Shown here: positions 63,048 through 64,000 of the stretch, one piece after another
Numbering within the stretch: position 1 is the stretch's first letter
Layout: each line of letters begins with the position of its first letter
NCBI RefSeq assembly: GCF_020172085.1
Contig: NZ_JAIVAT010000003.1
Location: 1,736,001-1,800,000, forward strand
DNA: 64,000 nucleotides
Direction of reading: 5' to 3'
Source of the DNA: Rossellomorea aquimaris
GTDB lineage: Bacteria; Bacillota; Bacilli; Bacillales; Bacillaceae_B
The notes under the pieces: generated by a model
The model's input: the letters and a program-made list of their open reading frames with translations, nothing else
The model's database searches: none
What the model was told of the DNA's origin: nothing
Made by a program: the position numbers and the translations under genes

Positions 63048-64000
63048 TTAGTTTAAAGGCTGTTCTTCATCAGCTTCAGGTACCGCTGCCTCTTCAGGGG
63101 TTTTGAAGTTGACGACAAGGGGCTCATCTTTTTTCACCTTTTCCCCAGGCTGGATATTTTGGCTGACGGCATAACCATTTCCAACCATATTAATCTTCAG
63201 ACCTGCGATATTGGCTACCTTAAAGACATCTCTTACGGACCAGCCTTTCAAATCCGGGAGGGTCATATCCCCGTCGGTTTTAATCACAACCCTTTCCCCT
63301 TCAAGAATGGCATCTCCACCTTGAGGAAGTTGCTTGACCACTCGGGACCCATTCCCGACGACGATCGGGGTAACCCCTGCTTTTTCCAGCTCTTTTTTCG
63401 CCTCTTCTACGCTCATATCTCTTGTTTCAGGTAGAGACTGTTTTTTCAGGCTCACTTTTTCCTGTGGTTTAATATTTAAGTATTTCAAGCTATTCTGCAT
63501 AACAGGATTGAAGACCGCAGATACCGGATCAGAGCCGATTTCAGTCGGTTCCAATTCAGGCTGTTGAACCCCCACATATACAATCAGTTGAGGATCATCG
63601 ATGGGAGCCATCCCCATGAAGGAGAAGAGATAATTCTCTTTACCCACCATATATCGCCCATTTTCGGGATCGGGTATCTGACCCGATCCTGATTTACCAC
63701 CAACGCGATACCCTTCTATTGCAAACCTCTGCCCAGTACCGTGTTCAGATGTGACAGTCGTCTCCAGGTATTCCCTCGTTTTTTTGGCTGTTTCTTTCGA
63801 AATGGGGCTTCCTGACACTTCGGGCTTCGTCTCCTTAATCACTTTCTTCGAATTCGGATCAACGATCTTGGAGATAATATATGGTTTCATCATTTTGCCG
63901 TCATTCGCAATAGCTGACTCTGCCTGTATCATTTGGAGTGGTGTGACAGTAGTCCCCTGACCGAAGATGGTTGTGTACTTCTCTATCGGATAATGATAGA
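63048..64000 (-). CDS. pbpB: penicillin-binding protein 2B (FtsI-type), C-terminal part
   Basis: Essential division transpeptidase; the N-terminal half, membrane helix and active-site SxxK lie beyond position 64000. The present 317 residues begin YHYPIEKYTTIFGQGTTV. Visible: GQGTTVTPLQM, the KTG-equivalent VGGKSGSGQIPDPENG, and two C-terminal PASTA repeats (RDMSVEEAKKELEKAG and LPDLKGWSVRDVFKVAN), then a short acidic tail. Two PASTA repeats distinguish it from neighbouring SpoVD (one). The frame is open to the window end. Confidence 0.95.
   Translation of the reverse strand, partial: YHYPIEKYTTIFGQGTTVTPLQMIQAESAIANDGKMMKPYIISKIVDPNSKKVIKETKPEVSGSPISKETAKKTREYLETTVTSEHGTGQRFAIEGYRVGGKSGSGQIPDPENGRYMVGKENYLFSFMGMAPIDDPQLIVYVGVQQPELEPTEIGSDPVSAVFNPVMQNSLKYLNIKPQEKVSLKKQSLPETRDMSVEEAKKELEKAGVTPIVVGNGSRVVKQLPQGGDAILEGERVVIKTDGDMTLPDLKGWSVRDVFKVANIAGLKINMVGNGYAVSQNIQPGEKVKKDEPLVVNFKTPEEAAVPEADEEQPLN

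Overview
The window is a core chromosomal segment of a low-GC, endospore-forming Firmicute of the family Bacillaceae. It carries spoVM, spoIIGA, sigE, sigG, spoVD and spoVE, a DNPR-type (meso-diaminopimelate) MurE, Bacillus-type ribosome binding sites, a T-box, and PyrR attenuators. Gene order follows the recG-to-pbpB block of Bacillus subtilis almost gene for gene, here on the minus strand. The genus cannot be fixed from this sequence alone. No phage, IS, CRISPR array, rRNA or tRNA was seen.

Layout, left to right (transcription is leftward unless stated). 1-4.4 kb: recG (5' part only), sdaAA, sdaAB, fakA and yloU. 4.5-7.9 kb: rpmB, a 650-bp non-coding island with repeats, spoVM (26 codons), thiN, rpe and rsgA. 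7.9-19.6 kb: prkC/prpC signalling pair, then rsmB, fmt, def, priA, coaBC, rpoZ, gmk, remA and yloC. 19.7-24.4 kb: a calcium-type P-ATPase and, as the only well-supported plus-strand gene, rqcH. 24.4-36.3 kb: the complete pyrimidine operon pyrR-pyrP-pyrB-pyrC-pyrAA-pyrAB-pyrK-pyrD-pyrF-pyrE, with a sigma-A promoter and three PyrR attenuators. 36.3-45.4 kb: rluD, lspA, ylyA, ileS with an Ile T-box, divIVA, ylmH, ylmG, sepF, ylmE, ylmD and ylmC. 45.9-48.6 kb: sigG, sigE and spoIIGA. 49.0-64.0 kb: the dcw cluster ftsZ, ftsA, sbp, ylxX, ylxW, divIB, spoVE, murD, mraY, an orphan Mur-ligase-like domain, murE, spoVD and pbpB (3' part).

The genes link UMP synthesis, translation start and quality control (fmt, def, rqcH, ileS), peptidoglycan precursor synthesis, septum assembly (FtsZ, FtsA, SepF, DivIB, DivIVA), PASTA-kinase signalling and the mother-cell/forespore sigma cascade. 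Recognisable control sites include a sigma-H-like site before ftsA, a long-spacer Spo0A-type promoter before spoIIGA, a sigma-F/G site before sigG and a sigma-E site before spoVD.

The less ordinary content lies between genes. A family of ~120-nt structured repeats sits downstream of ftsZ, sigG and spoVM; its nested stems differ in sequence between copies but keep pairing. A five-unit 21-bp tandem repeat lies near rpmB, and a separate ~130-bp palindromic repeat lies where murG and murB would be expected. murG, murB, rlmN and the cysH cluster are missing from their usual positions, and a 137-residue protein resembling only the N-terminal domain of a Mur ligase sits in the murF-like slot.
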